Shown here: positions 51,282 to 62,665 of the stretch, piece after piece | Position numbering within the stretch: the first letter of the stretch is position 1 | Layout: each line of letters begins with the position of its first letter | From: Anaerobacterium chartisolvens | Lineage (GTDB): Bacteria; Bacillota; Clostridia; Acetivibrionales; DSM-27016 | Length of the DNA: 64,000 nucleotides | NCBI RefSeq assembly: GCF_003337415.1 | Contig: NZ_QPJT01000019.1 | Coordinates: 1 to 64,000, forward strand | Reading direction: 5' to 3' | Program-made: the position numbers and the translations under genes | Notes under the pieces: model-generated | The model's database searches: none | Told to the model about the DNA's origin: nothing | What the model saw: the letters and a program-made list of their open reading frames with translations, nothing else

Positions 51282-52652
51282 ATGCATAATTCTAAAAGGC
51301 TAGCATTTGTTATATTAGCAATGATTATGGTTGTATCTTTGTTTGCAGGTTGCGGAACATCAGCAGACAATCAGGCATCTCAAGCAGCAACTTCAGCAGC
51401 AAGCACCGAAAAGTCTACCCCGGAAAGCAATGAAAAGACTTCACAAGCCAGCAACGAAAAAGTCACTCTTATCTGGTTTGATTCCCAGGGAGCGGTTAAG
51501 TCTTGGAATGATGAAAATTTTAAAGCCTTTGAAGAAAAAAATCCTAATATTAAAATCGATTTTCAGGTTTACCCGGATAACCAGTGGAAAAACATTATCC
51601 AGACAAAGCTGTCATCCGGTTCAGGCGTACCTGATATTGTCCATGCTCCATACAGTGATTTCCAGTCGGCGCTTAGTGCTGAGAAGAACTTCGAAACACT
51701 CGACAGCGAGCCGTGGGTATCCAGATTGATCAAACCGGAAGTGCTGAAGTTTAACGATAAAATAATGAACTTCTCCTTTGATATCCCTGTTGATACTGCA
51801 GGTATTGTTTATAACAAGGATATATTTAAAGAGAACAATATTTCAGTTCCCAGAAGTTATGACGAATTTTTAAAGGCCTGTGAAGTTATAAAGGCAAAAG
51901 GGATTACACCTCTTCTAATTGCCGGCAAGGATGCCTGGACCATTCAGATCTGGCAGTCCTGTGCTTTGGGTGATTACCAGACAAGAAAACAACCTACTTT
52001 ATCCGCTGATATTAATTCAGGAAAGCAAAAGTGGGCTGATTTAAAAGTCTATGAGGATATGAATGCTAAATTGCTTAATCTTGTTAAGCTGGGTTATACA
52101 AACAAAGGTGTACTGTCCGATAACTTTGACAGCGCAGTCGATATTATGGGTAAAAAGCAGGCTGCGATGTTTATTATGGGTGAATTCTTCATTCCTATGG
52201 CGATTGAAAAGTATCCCGACTTAAGACTTTCAATATTCCCGATTCCCTATGACAATGATGTTTACCTTGCAAATCAGGGAGTCAGCGGATTTGGTATACC
52301 GAAGGCTGCAGTGCATAAAAAAGAAGCGAAGATGTTGTTTGACTTCCTTTCACAGCCGGACCAGCTTGAAAGGCAGCACAAGACCAAGCCTTTCATAGCG
52401 AATTTCAAGGACGCCAAGTCGGTCGATATGCCCGAATACAAAAAGGACATTATGGACGATTATGTAACGCCGGGTAAAATTTGTATGCAGGCAAACGACA
52501 CTATTTACGGCGAAACCGGCATAGACGGCAGCGGCGCATGGCAGTTGTACCAGGCCATGCTTGGAGGCAAAATGACTCCGCAGCAGGTAAGCGAGGAATG
52601 GGGCAAAAAATTCGCAGACCTGATGAAACAAAAGGGAATAGCAGGCTGGTAA
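51282..52652 (+). CDS. carbohydrate ABC transporter substrate-binding lipoprotein
   Basis: The 456-residue family 1 solute-binding protein has a lipoprotein signal with lipobox LFAGC and a serine/threonine-rich linker. The fold is visible in VTLIWFDSQGAVKSWNDENF, FEEKNPNIKIDFQVYPDNQW and MFIMGEFFIPMAIEKYPDLR. AAGGAGGAG precedes the ATG. It feeds the two permeases downstream. The ATPase is not in this operon, as is usual for clostridial CUT1 systems sharing MsmK/UgpC. The sugar is unknown. Confidence 0.93.
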   Translation: MHNSKRLAFVILAMIMVVSLFAGCGTSADNQASQAATSAASTEKSTPESNEKTSQASNEKVTLIWFDSQGAVKSWNDENFKAFEEKNPNIKIDFQVYPDNQWKNIIQTKLSSGSGVPDIVHAPYSDFQSALSAEKNFETLDSEPWVSRLIKPEVLKFNDKIMNFSFDIPVDTAGIVYNKDIFKENNISVPRSYDEFLKACEVIKAKGITPLLIAGKDAWTIQIWQSCALGDYQTRKQPTLSADINSGKQKWADLKVYEDMNAKLLNLVKLGYTNKGVLSDNFDSAVDIMGKKQAAMFIMGEFFIPMAIEKYPDLRLSIFPIPYDNDVYLANQGVSGFGIPKAAVHKKEAKMLFDFLSQPDQLERQHKTKPFIANFKDAKSVDMPEYKKDIMDDYVTPGKICMQANDTIYGETGIDGSGAWQLYQAMLGGKMTPQQVSEEWGKKFADLMKQKGIAGW

Positions 52653-52688
52653 TGTTTTAGATGGAATTGTGAAATACGGGTAATAATA

Positions 52689-52712
52689 GGCAAGGGACTA
52701 TTATCCCTTGCC
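52689..52712 (+). terminator. hairpin between binding protein and permease genes
   Basis: GGCAAGGG and CCCTTGCC form a perfect 8-bp stem, followed by a mixed TTATATTA tail. It probably allows partial readthrough, giving an excess of binding protein over permease. Confidence 0.7.
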
Positions 52713-52848
52713 TTATATTATGGTGATTCATAACAAGGTTATTGAGGCGTGAGCTGAAGGGTTGTTATTTTCGCGTGGTATACACTTATGGCATATCAGA
52801 AAAATGATGGCAATATAAACTTGAATTTAAGGGAAAGTGGGGACCCTC

Positions 52849-53718
52849 ATGGGTAAAACTAAACTTTATACGTATTATATGATTGTCCCAGGACTGATTT
52901 TATACTTACTGTTTTATATGTTTCCTACCATATCGGGGATTTATTTTTCCTTTACTGATTGGAGACCGGAAAACGAAATAATAAAATTTACAGGGATTGA
53001 AAACTTAAGATATATTTTTACTGATTCGTTGCTGGTTTCAGCACTGAAGAATACATTCATATTTGCTGTTATTACTATTTTGGGGAAAAACATTTTAGGA
53101 CTGCTGTTAGCTACAGGGCTGAACGTAAAAATCAAATCAAGAAACATACTTAGAACAATCTATTATATACCAGCGGTATTAAGCACGGTTGTAATCGGAG
53201 TTCTGTTTTCGGCAATTTTAACTCCGGAAGGGGTATTTAATACTTTCCTTAATAGCATTGGCATGGGATTTGCTGCTCTTGACTGGCTTGCGGACCTTGA
53301 TTTAGTAATTTATACCGTAAGCTTTGTAGCGGTATGGCAGATGGTTGGATATCATATGACAATATTTCTTTCAGGGTACCAATCAATACCTACTGAATTG
53401 TATGAGGCAGCAACAATTGATGGTGCGGGTAGCATTTCGAAGTTTATTAATATTTCACTTCCAATGCTGGTGCCGGCGATAAACGTCAGTCTACTGATGA
53501 GCATGATTTCGGGGCTTAACGCTTTTTCCAATGTTTACACACTGACAGGCGGCGGTCCTGCAGATGCTTCACAGGTTATAGGAACAGTAGTCTTTAAAAA
53601 GTTCGGGGAAGGCTCATGGGGGCTCGGTACCGCGTTGAACTTTCTCCAGTGCTTTTTGGTGGCTTTGATTTGTATTCCTTTGTTGTTTTATTTAAGAAAG
53701 AAGGAGGTCGATGTATAA
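52849..53718 (+). CDS. sugar ABC transporter permease (MalF/UgpA type)
   Basis: The 289-residue permease has six transmembrane helices and the contact loop YEAATIDGAGSISKFINISL typical of CUT1 transporters. ATG 52849 is chosen over the GTG 12 bases upstream because the AAAGTGGGG site fits it. The stop overlaps the next start by one base (TAATG). Confidence 0.93.
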   Translation: MGKTKLYTYYMIVPGLILYLLFYMFPTISGIYFSFTDWRPENEIIKFTGIENLRYIFTDSLLVSALKNTFIFAVITILGKNILGLLLATGLNVKIKSRNILRTIYYIPAVLSTVVIGVLFSAILTPEGVFNTFLNSIGMGFAALDWLADLDLVIYTVSFVAVWQMVGYHMTIFLSGYQSIPTELYEAATIDGAGSISKFINISLPMLVPAINVSLLMSMISGLNAFSNVYTLTGGGPADASQVIGTVVFKKFGEGSWGLGTALNFLQCFLVALICIPLLFYLRKKEVDV

Positions 53719-54554
53719 TGAACTCTTCAATAAATTTGATGCGGAGGGTCAGGACATTGCTGCTGGAAGCGTCCTTATGGATATGCAGTCTGACTATTAT
53801 TGCACCTTTAATGATTGTGTTTATGGGTTCATTTAAAACCAACACGGAGGTTTTGGACTTTTCATTAAAGCTGCCATCCATTTGGCATATTAAAAATTAT
53901 CTTACCGTTATTGAAAAAGGGAATCTGGTAAGGTATTTTTATAATTCAGTTCTCATAGCGGCTTTTTCTGTAACCATTACAGTCATTCTTTCATCTATGG
54001 TGGGCTTTATTGTCGCAAGAAGAGTAAACAGGTTGACCGGTTTCGTTTTTATGGTATTTTTTATAGGATTGATAACCCCTCAACAGATAATACCTACTAT
54101 AAAGCTGCTGCAGGGTCTTAAAATATACGGTACCATTCCCAGTGTAATTTTATTGCACGCAGCATACAATTGTGCTTTTTCAGTATTTATGTACACCGGC
54201 TTTGTCAAGTCTGTGAGCAGGGAAATAGATGAATCGGCGTTAATGGACGGTGCTTCGACGCTTAGATTATTCTTCAGTATAATTTTCCCTTTGACTAAGC
54301 CAATTAACATCACGCTGGTTATATTCGCCTTTCTTGGTATTTGGAACGATATAACCTTACCCATATATTTTATAAATGACTCAAATAACTGGACAATGCC
54401 TTTATCTGCATATAAATTCTTCTCGCAATACTCCAGAGACTGGAATCTTGTTTTTGCAGACATGGTTTTAATATCTCTGCCGGTATTTCTTGTATATATT
54501 TTCGGACAGAGATATATTGTTAGCGGATTAACAGCGGGTTCTGTGAAAGGATAA
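53718..54554 (+). CDS. sugar ABC transporter permease (MalG/UgpE type)
   Basis: The 278-residue second permease has six helices and the loop DESALMDGASTLRLFFSIIF. ATG 53718 follows AAGGAGG and overlaps the previous stop. It ends QRYIVSGLTAGSVKG, the usual CUT1 C-terminus. The glycosidase-like gene follows 20 bases later in the same transcript. Confidence 0.93.
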   Translation: MNSSINLMRRVRTLLLEASLWICSLTIIAPLMIVFMGSFKTNTEVLDFSLKLPSIWHIKNYLTVIEKGNLVRYFYNSVLIAAFSVTITVILSSMVGFIVARRVNRLTGFVFMVFFIGLITPQQIIPTIKLLQGLKIYGTIPSVILLHAAYNCAFSVFMYTGFVKSVSREIDESALMDGASTLRLFFSIIFPLTKPINITLVIFAFLGIWNDITLPIYFINDSNNWTMPLSAYKFFSQYSRDWNLVFADMVLISLPVFLVYIFGQRYIVSGLTAGSVKG

Positions 54555-54574
54555 AAAAATTTCAGGTGATAAAT

Positions 54575-56857
54575 ATGGATTTTAATATCAGCAAATACAA
54601 TGTGAAATGGACCACGCAAAGCAAGGACTCGGGCGAATCGATGCCTTGCGGTGGCTTTGATGCCGGCGCCAATGTTTGGGTTGAAAACGACGAGGTGCTG
54701 ATGTACATCGACAGGAGCGGCAGCTTTGATGAAAACAACCAGATGCTGAAGCTGGGCAGATTCAGATTCTCTTTCAGCCATAATCCTTTTGAAAAATACT
54801 TTTCACAGGAATTGATACTTCAGGATGGATATGTGTTGATATCCGGTGAAGATTTCCATATGGCTGTATGGTTTGATACTGCAAAGCCTGTTTGCAATAT
54901 TGAGGTGGAGTCCGGCAGGGATATCCAGGTTACTGCTCAATATGAAAGCTGGCGCACAGAGGAGAGGGAACTTGCCTATGGTGAGCTGGGAGACGGTGAA
55001 AGACAGGCTGCTGCCAGTTATATATGTTATCCGGGTACTGTAATCACATATCCGGACTATTTATATGCCGGTACGGATAGTGTAACTTTTTATCACCGGA
55101 ACAGGAATGAAAAGCTGTTGTTTGATTTCCTCATAAACCAGCAAAGCCTCAATGCAATAAAGGATGAAATGTACAATCCGCAGAAGGATTTGACCTTCGG
55201 AGGAAGACTGTTTGGTGATACTTGTGTATTTTCAGGCAATACAAGCGGCAGCTATGCCGGGATTGGTTATACCGGTTATGCATTAAAATCAGAAGCATGT
55301 AAAAAGCACAGGTTATATATTTGTTTCAATACAAGCCAGTCAGAAAGAATCGGGATATGGAACAAAGAGCTTGAATTATTGTGTAAGAAAGCAGTTGAAG
55401 ACACATCTGCACGCGAAAACTCAAAAAGATGGTGGAAGTCATTCTGGGAAAGAAGCTTTATTGATATAAACGGAGACAAGAACGAAAGTGATACAGGATT
55501 TCGACTTTCGAGAAATTATACACTTTTTCGATATATGCTGGGCTGTAATGCATATGGAAGCTACCCCACCAAATTCAATGGGGGATTGTTTACTACCGAC
55601 CCATGTTATTCAGTGACAGGCGGACATACGTTCATTTCCGAAAAGGATGCCGACCATTACGGCAAGACTCCCGATTTCAGGATGTGGGGAGGGGGCAGCT
55701 TTACAGCGCAAAATCAACGCCTTATATATTGGCCCATGCTGAAGTCGGGAGATTTTGACATGATGCCCAGCCAGTTCAATTACTACAAGCGGCTGCTGAA
55801 AAATGCCGAGCTAAGAACAAAGGAATACTGGGGACACAAAGGCTGCTCCTTCACCGAACAGCTGGAAAACATGGGCCTCCCTATCGGGTTGACATATGGA
55901 TTTGATAACGCGCGTTGGGATATCTTTAAAAGACCTAAATACTATGATAAAACGGAACTTATCTGTGCCGCTACCAAGTACCATTACAGTACACAGCTGG
56001 AATTCGCGTTCATGATTCTAAGGTATTATCGCTATACAGGAAAGGATATTTCTGGATATGTACCATTTATTGAAAGTGTAGTTGCATTTTACTTTGAACA
56101 TTATGAATTCGTACATAGGTTTAATGCATGCAGACCGTATGACGAGAATGGGAAACTTGTCATTTTCCCTTCAACCGCCCTTGAAACCTACAAGGATGCT
56201 TTGAATCCTACAGATGCTGTGTCCGGCTTGAGGGCTTTGATTTCAGAGCTTATACACCTGGAGGAATATGTGGATGCGGAATACTATAGAGAAAAGCTAA
56301 GCAGGGTTCCTGATATATCCTTAGGAAGCATAGACGGGGGGCAGGTGATAAATCCTGCATATTCATGGACCCATATACATAATGTTGAGCTGCCGCAGCT
56401 ATATCCTGTATTTCCCTATGAGATCTATGGAATTGGTTTGGAAGGACAGAATACTGCGATACATACATGGAAAACGGCACCGGACAGGCTGAAGGACCAT
56501 ATCAGCTGGCATCAGGACGGTATTTTCACAGCAAGGCTGGGTTTGACGGAAGATGCGGCGGAGATAAATACAAAGAAGCTTGACGATAGCGGAAGAAGAT
56601 TTCCGGCATTCTGGGGGCCTGGACACGACTGGGTACCGGATCACAATTGGGGTGGGAGCGGTATGATAGGACTTCAGGAAATGCTTGTGCAGCAATATGG
56701 CAATAAAGTTTATCTGTTTCCCGCATGGACAGGGGAATGGGATGTCAAATTCAAGCTTCATCTCTTGGGAGGAGTCGCAATATATGCTTCCATGGAAAAC
56801 AAAAAGGTTAGCTGGAAGCTTGTGCCTGATATGGATGGAATTGAAGTAATCGTATAG
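54575..56857 (+). CDS. DUF5703-type glycosidase-like protein
   Basis: The 760-residue protein has no signal peptide, so it is cytoplasmic. The N-terminal domain (NVKWTTQSKDSGESMPCGGF, then DAGANVWVE and MYIDRSGSFDENNQMLKLGR) matches the DUF5703 beta-sandwich. The rest is an (alpha/alpha)6-like region as in GH95-type enzymes, with acidic and tryptophan-rich segments (NWGGSGMIGLQEMLVQ, FPAWTGEWDVKFKL). It probably cleaves the oligosaccharide brought in by the adjacent ABC system. Specificity is not deducible; GH95 relatives act on alpha-L-fucosides or galactosides. The ATG follows CAGGTGA. Confidence 0.75.
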   Translation: MDFNISKYNVKWTTQSKDSGESMPCGGFDAGANVWVENDEVLMYIDRSGSFDENNQMLKLGRFRFSFSHNPFEKYFSQELILQDGYVLISGEDFHMAVWFDTAKPVCNIEVESGRDIQVTAQYESWRTEERELAYGELGDGERQAAASYICYPGTVITYPDYLYAGTDSVTFYHRNRNEKLLFDFLINQQSLNAIKDEMYNPQKDLTFGGRLFGDTCVFSGNTSGSYAGIGYTGYALKSEACKKHRLYICFNTSQSERIGIWNKELELLCKKAVEDTSARENSKRWWKSFWERSFIDINGDKNESDTGFRLSRNYTLFRYMLGCNAYGSYPTKFNGGLFTTDPCYSVTGGHTFISEKDADHYGKTPDFRMWGGGSFTAQNQRLIYWPMLKSGDFDMMPSQFNYYKRLLKNAELRTKEYWGHKGCSFTEQLENMGLPIGLTYGFDNARWDIFKRPKYYDKTELICAATKYHYSTQLEFAFMILRYYRYTGKDISGYVPFIESVVAFYFEHYEFVHRFNACRPYDENGKLVIFPSTALETYKDALNPTDAVSGLRALISELIHLEEYVDAEYYREKLSRVPDISLGSIDGGQVINPAYSWTHIHNVELPQLYPVFPYEIYGIGLEGQNTAIHTWKTAPDRLKDHISWHQDGIFTARLGLTEDAAEINTKKLDDSGRRFPAFWGPGHDWVPDHNWGGSGMIGLQEMLVQQYGNKVYLFPAWTGEWDVKFKLHLLGGVAIYASMENKKVSWKLVPDMDGIEVIV

Positions 56858-56877
56858 ATATTAGCACTTTCAGCAGC

Positions 56878-56906
56878 ATACACCCTCGGGGAAGTCCCGG
56901 GTGTAT
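56878..56906 (+). terminator. hairpin at the end of the sugar operon
   Basis: ATACACCC and GGGTGTAT, with inner CGGG/CCCG pairing, form a strong stem 20 bases past the stop. The tail is only weakly T-rich. Confidence 0.65.
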
Positions 56907-56994
56907 TACTTCTGATCCGGAGCGGAAGACGGTGAAGGTGTTTTTATAAGACCCATAAAAATCATGAAGTTTTAAATCGAAAGGAGACAGAATT

Positions 56995-57644
56995 ATGTTA
57001 AAGAACAAGGCTTCAAAAAAGTGCATTCCATTAATTCTATCTTTGGTAATGGTTTTAACTGGCTTGTTCACTGTTACCATCTGTCCTATGGTTGCTTCAG
57101 CAGCAGCTCAGGCGTCTTATTACGTTTCACCGATGGGAAGCGACAGTAACCAAGCTTTGTTGAGGGACCAACCATGACAAGCGCAGAAGGAACAGCAACA
57201 ACTATTGCCGCTCCCGATACTGCAGGAAACTACAAGCTGTGCCTTGTGAATTCATCAGGCGGAGATTCACAGATCTAAGCTGAGAGCTACAGCTCACAAT
57301 CTGGAGTTGGAACTGAAAGCTGCAGCGAAGGCGGTCTTAATGTATGTAATATAGAAAATGAAGATTATGTTGTTTATAACAATGTCAGCCTTGGCAGTGG
57401 AGTCACAGGCTTTGAAGCCAGAGTAGCCAGTGCTACCAGCGGAGGCAATATTGAGATAAGGCTTGGCAGCATTAACGGTACTCTGATAGGAACTTTACCG
57501 ATCAGTAATACTGGCGGATGGCAGACATGGGCTACCAGAACTACCAATGTCACTGGAGCAAGCGGTACTCATGACGTATATCTGAAGTTCACCGGCGGGG
57601 AAGTCATTCAATGGACAAATAGCGGCGGAACCAGCCCGCAGTAG
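56995..57644 (+). pseudogene. decayed secreted polysaccharide-degrading enzyme with a CBM6 module
   Basis: An ATG after AAAGGAGA opens a signal peptide (residues 1-38, ending VASAAAQA) and then ASYYVSPMGSDSN, the usual start of a secreted beta-helix lyase or hydrolase. The frame stops at 57177. In another frame from about 57150 comes a fragment ending GNYKLCLVNSSGG and a stop at 57276. In that same second frame, from 57279, a carbohydrate-binding module family 6 begins AESYSSQSGVGTESCSEGGL and runs to VYLKFTGG, with an altered tail and a stop at 57642. The catalytic domain is gone. No dockerin remains. Deletion plus frameshift leave a non-functional relic beside an intact cellulase. Confidence 0.75.
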
Positions 57645-57764
57645 CAATTTATCCCTCAGTAAATGAAGCCGCAAAAGCGACTTTCTAAATATTAACACCG
57701 TGGCGCAAGGTGACGGTTCTTAAAGAAGGCAATCGGAAATTTTGCGCGTAAAGAAGGCTCAAAA

Positions 57765-57803
57765 AAGCGGAGGCGGCCGAAAAATATTCGGCGGCCTCCG
57801 CTT
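57765..57803. terminator. bidirectional terminator between the CBM6 relic and the cellulase
   Basis: AAGCGGAGGC and GCCTCCGCTT lie in a 17-bp stem with one internal mismatch. A-rich and T-rich flanks lie on the two sides. Confidence 0.85.
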
Positions 57804-57833
57804 GGGTGTTTTTAAAACAAACTGTCTGTTGTC

Positions 57834-59486
57834 TTAGGGTTTATAAGGCAGTGTTTCTAACTCACCGGTTAAATATCTTTTCAAAATAGCGTAGTCCACA
57901 GAATTTACGCCGCCGTCATCATTTACATCGGCTGCATCCATATTTATGTCTACAGAGGTATCACCGATAAGATGTCTCTTAAGCAGGGCGAAATCTATGG
58001 AGTTTACAGTTTTATCATCATTTAAATCACCATAAAGTATTACAGGGTCAGGGTCGGGATCTGGATCGGGGTCAGGATCAGGATCGGGAGTTCCGTAATA
58101 CTCTCCTAAGGAGATCCCGTTTGAGCCCAAGGGTATCTGGTGGTCAAGCCCTATGAATTTGCCCTTTGACTGCCACAATGAGGGCTTGAACAATCCGTAT
58201 TTTTCTTCATCCCATGTTGACCAGTCATTTCCTATAAGTCCTCCTGTATCTCCTGAATTAGGATTTATGCACCAGAAGGTATGATGGATTTTATTTTTTA
58301 TCATGTAATCCCGAAGAAGAGTCATCCATTTCTGATTTTTTCCGCCGTCCATATGGCCTCCCCATTCGCCGATAAGAAGCGGTGCGATGCCCTGATCGTT
58401 AATGTATGCCCATGTGTCATACCAGTAATCATCCAGTAGTGTCTGGGTTGTAAAGTCCTTATCAAACCACGACTGGTTGTATACTGAAGGCCCGTAGTCA
58501 TGAGGAGAATATACAATCTGACTGTTTAAAGGCCCCAGATTTATAGGATAATCCTTAACTCCTCTTAAATTTCCTCCCCACCATGCTCCATGCCATGGGG
58601 CGGCATCTCCTGTTGCTCCCCAGACATCGGGTGTATCAAACGTATATCCCTTCTCTGTTTTTGGATATTGTTCAATTCCTTCAATCATTATCAGAAGCTT
58701 GGGGTTTGCAGCAAGAATTGCCTTGGAACATTCTTCGGCGGCATACTTCCAATTGTTTTCGTCTTTGGAATTATCCCATTTTGCCATGTCTTCGGGAGCA
58801 CGATTGCCAGTATATCCCCTCTTTCCATGGGGTTCATTTTGCAGATCGAACGCCAGAATGGTATCATCGTTTTTATATTTGTCGGCAAGCCATACCAAGG
58901 TATCTATCCATTTTTTGGTAGTTATTTCGCCCGCCGTGGTTGTATCAAGCCCATACCATAGAGGGTACATATGCCCTGAGTTATTGGCGTCAGGACTATG
59001 CACATCAATCATTACCTTGATACCCAGCTCTTTACAGTACCTCATTGAAATATCGAAAATCTCCATACTGTTTTTTACACCCTTGGTTTGAGGATCGTAA
59101 AAATCGGGATTGATAACGTGATAAGGAGGGTCGTTGCCGGCGGTTACACTTGAAACCTTATTTGGCTTTCCAACCATCCAGCTGTATAGAAGCTCTGTTG
59201 AAATGGGTATTCTTAAAAGCCCTATGCCTTTGTCGGCTATACTTTTCATAATGCCCTTAACATCATACCAGGCACCGTGAAAGACATTTTCGCTGCAGTT
59301 AAAGCCAAACCAGTTGGCGCCTGTCAGCCATACCTCGTTTCCGTACATATCATAAATTTTGTTGCCCTTACAGTGCAGCCAGTCGTCATTATTTCCGTCA
59401 ACAGCTTTTACGGCAGGTGAAAAGCACAGCGTAAAAGCCAGCATTAAAGCAACGGTTAATGAAATAACTCTTTTTGTTTTTCTCAT
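57834..59486 (-). CDS. GH5 endoglucanase with type I dockerin (cellulosomal)
   Basis: The 550-residue protein has a signal peptide (1-28), a GH5 catalytic domain (about 30-460), a Pro-Asp linker (467-481) and a type I dockerin (about 485-540). The acid/base is Glu218 (LQNEP) and the nucleophile Glu374 (IGEWGG), with NWFGFN and DVHSPDANNSG as supporting family motifs. The dockerin has two calcium loops (DLNDDKTVNSIDFALLKRHL and DVNDDGGVNSVDYAILKRYL) that bind scaffoldin cohesins. AGGGGGAGA precedes the ATG. It hydrolyses beta-1,4-glucan on the outside of the cell as part of a cellulosome. Confidence 0.95.
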   Translation of the reverse strand: MRKTKRVISLTVALMLAFTLCFSPAVKAVDGNNDDWLHCKGNKIYDMYGNEVWLTGANWFGFNCSENVFHGAWYDVKGIMKSIADKGIGLLRIPISTELLYSWMVGKPNKVSSVTAGNDPPYHVINPDFYDPQTKGVKNSMEIFDISMRYCKELGIKVMIDVHSPDANNSGHMYPLWYGLDTTTAGEITTKKWIDTLVWLADKYKNDDTILAFDLQNEPHGKRGYTGNRAPEDMAKWDNSKDENNWKYAAEECSKAILAANPKLLIMIEGIEQYPKTEKGYTFDTPDVWGATGDAAPWHGAWWGGNLRGVKDYPINLGPLNSQIVYSPHDYGPSVYNQSWFDKDFTTQTLLDDYWYDTWAYINDQGIAPLLIGEWGGHMDGGKNQKWMTLLRDYMIKNKIHHTFWCINPNSGDTGGLIGNDWSTWDEEKYGLFKPSLWQSKGKFIGLDHQIPLGSNGISLGEYYGTPDPDPDPDPDPDPDPVILYGDLNDDKTVNSIDFALLKRHLIGDTSVDINMDAADVNDDGGVNSVDYAILKRYLTGELETLPYKP

Positions 59487-60042
59487 AAAAAATCTCTCCC
59501 CCTAAAAAAGTTTGTACTCTATAAGTTCTAATAATAAATTTTGTTTGTAAAATCCCCCCTTTTCACTAACCGGTGTCCTGCAATAGAATTCATTAAGAGG
59601 TACTGGATTACGGGACACTGAATAAGTTGAAATTAAAGCACTGCCATTCCTATAAAACAAAATTCGTTTATTTTAGCATAATTTCCGCATAATTTTACAG
59701 ACTGGAGGAGTGAGATCAGCTCTAAAAAGTTTTATAAGAAAGTAAAAAAATGATTCACCTCCTTAAAGTAAATACTAATACAACCAAGGAATTGACAAAT
59801 ATTGATACTATTATATTTTATTAAACATTTAAGAGGAAATCAACCTATTTTCTACAAATTTTGACTACAAAAAAGTTATTATATCAAATTATATGCACTT
59901 CCTGATAAAAACAATAAATCATATAGAACACGATAAAGATTGATTATTATTAAGCTGTATAACAAAATATAACAGAACAATGAAAAATAATTACTTAATA
60001 TGAAAAATAATCACAAAAAAATAATTTTCAATAAATTTTATC
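59487..60042. other. AT-rich gene-free spacer between the cellulase and pta
   Basis: About 550 bases hold no convincing gene on either strand. A GTGTCC (59572) and GGACAC (59614) form a widely spaced inverted pair upstream of the cellulase, possibly regulatory. The remainder is A/T-rich spacer. Confidence 0.5.
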
Positions 60043-60071
60043 TTGTATACAATGAACAGTTTGTATATAAT
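60043..60071 (+). promoter_or_regulatory. pta-ackA promoter
   Basis: TTGTAT (60043-60048) and TATAAT (60066-60071) are 17 bases apart, ~100 bases before pta. Confidence 0.7.
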
Positions 60072-60172
60072 TAAGAATGTCGGCAAATGCTTGATAAAAG
60101 CAATTGTTAGGAGCAGGTCATAATAAAAGATAGTTTTTACTATTTTAAATAAATAAGAAAGGGGTATGATAA

Positions 60173-61165
<993 letters not shown>

Positions 61166-61272
61166 TTAAAGAAATTGATCGTTAATTTGATGTATGATGT
61201 ATAAAGATGCTTGAATGAAAATTGCTTTAAAGCATGAATTTTTCGCGGCTTAAGCTGCATGGAGGGTATAAA

Positions 61273-62463
61273 ATGAAAATTTTGGTTATTAATACGGGAA
61301 GCTCTTCTTTAAAGTATCAGTTTATAGACATGGCAAATGAAGCTGTGCTGGCAAAGGGTCTTTGCGACAGGATAGGAATAGAAAATTCATATCTTAAGCA
61401 TACGAAAGAAGATAATGATGCCGTGGTTCTGGAAAAGTCTCTTCCGGATCATAAGACTGCAATAAAAGAGGTTATAAATGCTCTCACCGATTCGGAGCTT
61501 GGCGTAATATCAAGCATGGATGAAATATCCGCCATAGGCCACCGCATAGTGCATGGGGGAGAGAAATTCCACGATTCTGTGATAATAGATGATGAAGTAA
61601 TGAATGCCATAAGGGATTGTATAGATATAGCTCCTCTTCATAATCCTCCCAACATAGTGGGAATAGAGGCGTGCAGGCAGATAATGCCCAATATACGCAT
61701 GATAGCTGTATTTGATACTGCGTTCCATCAGACGATGCCTCAATATGCGTATTTGTATGCACTGCCTTATGAAATTTATGAGAAATACGGAATAAGAAAA
61801 TACGGTTTTCACGGCACCTCGCACAAATATGTTGCGCAGAGGGCTGCCGTCATGCTCGGAAAGCCTTTTGAGAGCCTTAAGCTTATAACCTGCCATCTTG
61901 GAAACGGAGCCAGCATCTGCGCTATTGACAAGGGCAGGTCTGTGGATACCACAATGGGCTTTACTCCTCTTCAAGGTCTGGCAATGGGCACCAGAAGCGG
62001 CTCTATAGACCCTCAGATATTGACATTTCTCATGGATAAAGAGAATATGTGTGTAAAAGAAATAAATGATTATCTTAATAAAAAATCCGGAGTTCTTGGC
62101 ATTTCAGGAGTAAGCAGCGACTTCAGAGATTTGCATACCGCTGCCGAGAACGGAAATAAAAGGGCCCAGATGGCCATTCAGGTATTCTGCTACAGGGTAA
62201 AGAAATATATAGGAGAATATATGGCGGTGTTAAATGGGGCTGACGCGGTAATATTTACAGCGGGAGTGGGAGAGAATAATTCGATAGTAAGGCGCACCGT
62301 TCTTGAGGGACTGGAAAATATGGGTATTGAAATTGACTGGGATAAGAATACGCAAAAAGCTCAGGAAATGGATATAAGCACTCCGGGAGCAAGGGTTAGA
62401 ACTCTTGTGGTACCTACAAACGAAGAGCTTGCTATTGCGAGAGAAACAGCCAAATTAATTTAA
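61273..62463 (+). CDS. ackA: acetate kinase
   Basis: The 396-residue ASKHA enzyme converts acetyl phosphate and ADP to acetate and ATP. It shows [15 protein letters not shown], the acetate-kinase signature in [21 protein letters not shown] and [12 protein letters not shown] 61273 follows GGAGGG. It ends with a strong terminator. Confidence 0.97.
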   Translation: MKILVINTGSSSLKYQFIDMANEAVLAKGLCDRIGIENSYLKHTKEDNDAVVLEKSLPDHKTAIKEVINALTDSELGVISSMDEISAIGHRIVHGGEKFHDSVIIDDEVMNAIRDCIDIAPLHNPPNIVGIEACRQIMPNIRMIAVFDTAFHQTMPQYAYLYALPYEIYEKYGIRKYGFHGTSHKYVAQRAAVMLGKPFESLKLITCHLGNGASICAIDKGRSVDTTMGFTPLQGLAMGTRSGSIDPQILTFLMDKENMCVKEINDYLNKKSGVLGISGVSSDFRDLHTAAENGNKRAQMAIQVFCYRVKKYIGEYMAVLNGADAVIFTAGVGENNSIVRRTVLEGLENMGIEIDWDKNTQKAQEMDISTPGARVRTLVVPTNEELAIARETAKLI

Positions 62464-62517
62464 GTAATAAATTTAGAGCAGCAAGCGGCATGGCATTGTA
62501 AAAATATTGCGTGACGG

Positions 62518-62555
62518 AAAGAGGGCTTTTGTATATAACAAGGGCTCTCTTTTTA
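62518..62555 (+). terminator. rho-independent terminator after ackA
   Basis: A ~14-bp stem (AAAGAGGGCTTTTG against CAAGGGCTCTCTTT with G-T pairs) runs into a T-rich tail. Confidence 0.88.
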
Positions 62556-62665
62556 ATACATATAGCAAACGGGCAGGAATAAATTTTTTTCATCTCTGCA
62601 ATAATATATAATGGTTTATATTATCCGTAATTATATTTTAAGACAGTGGCAGGGGGATATTTAGC

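Noticed and set aside
59750-59775. Perfect AAGGAGGTGA ribosome binding site on the minus strand upstream of the cellulase
   Set aside because: No ATG, GTG or TTG with a usable frame follows within range, so it is probably a chance match.
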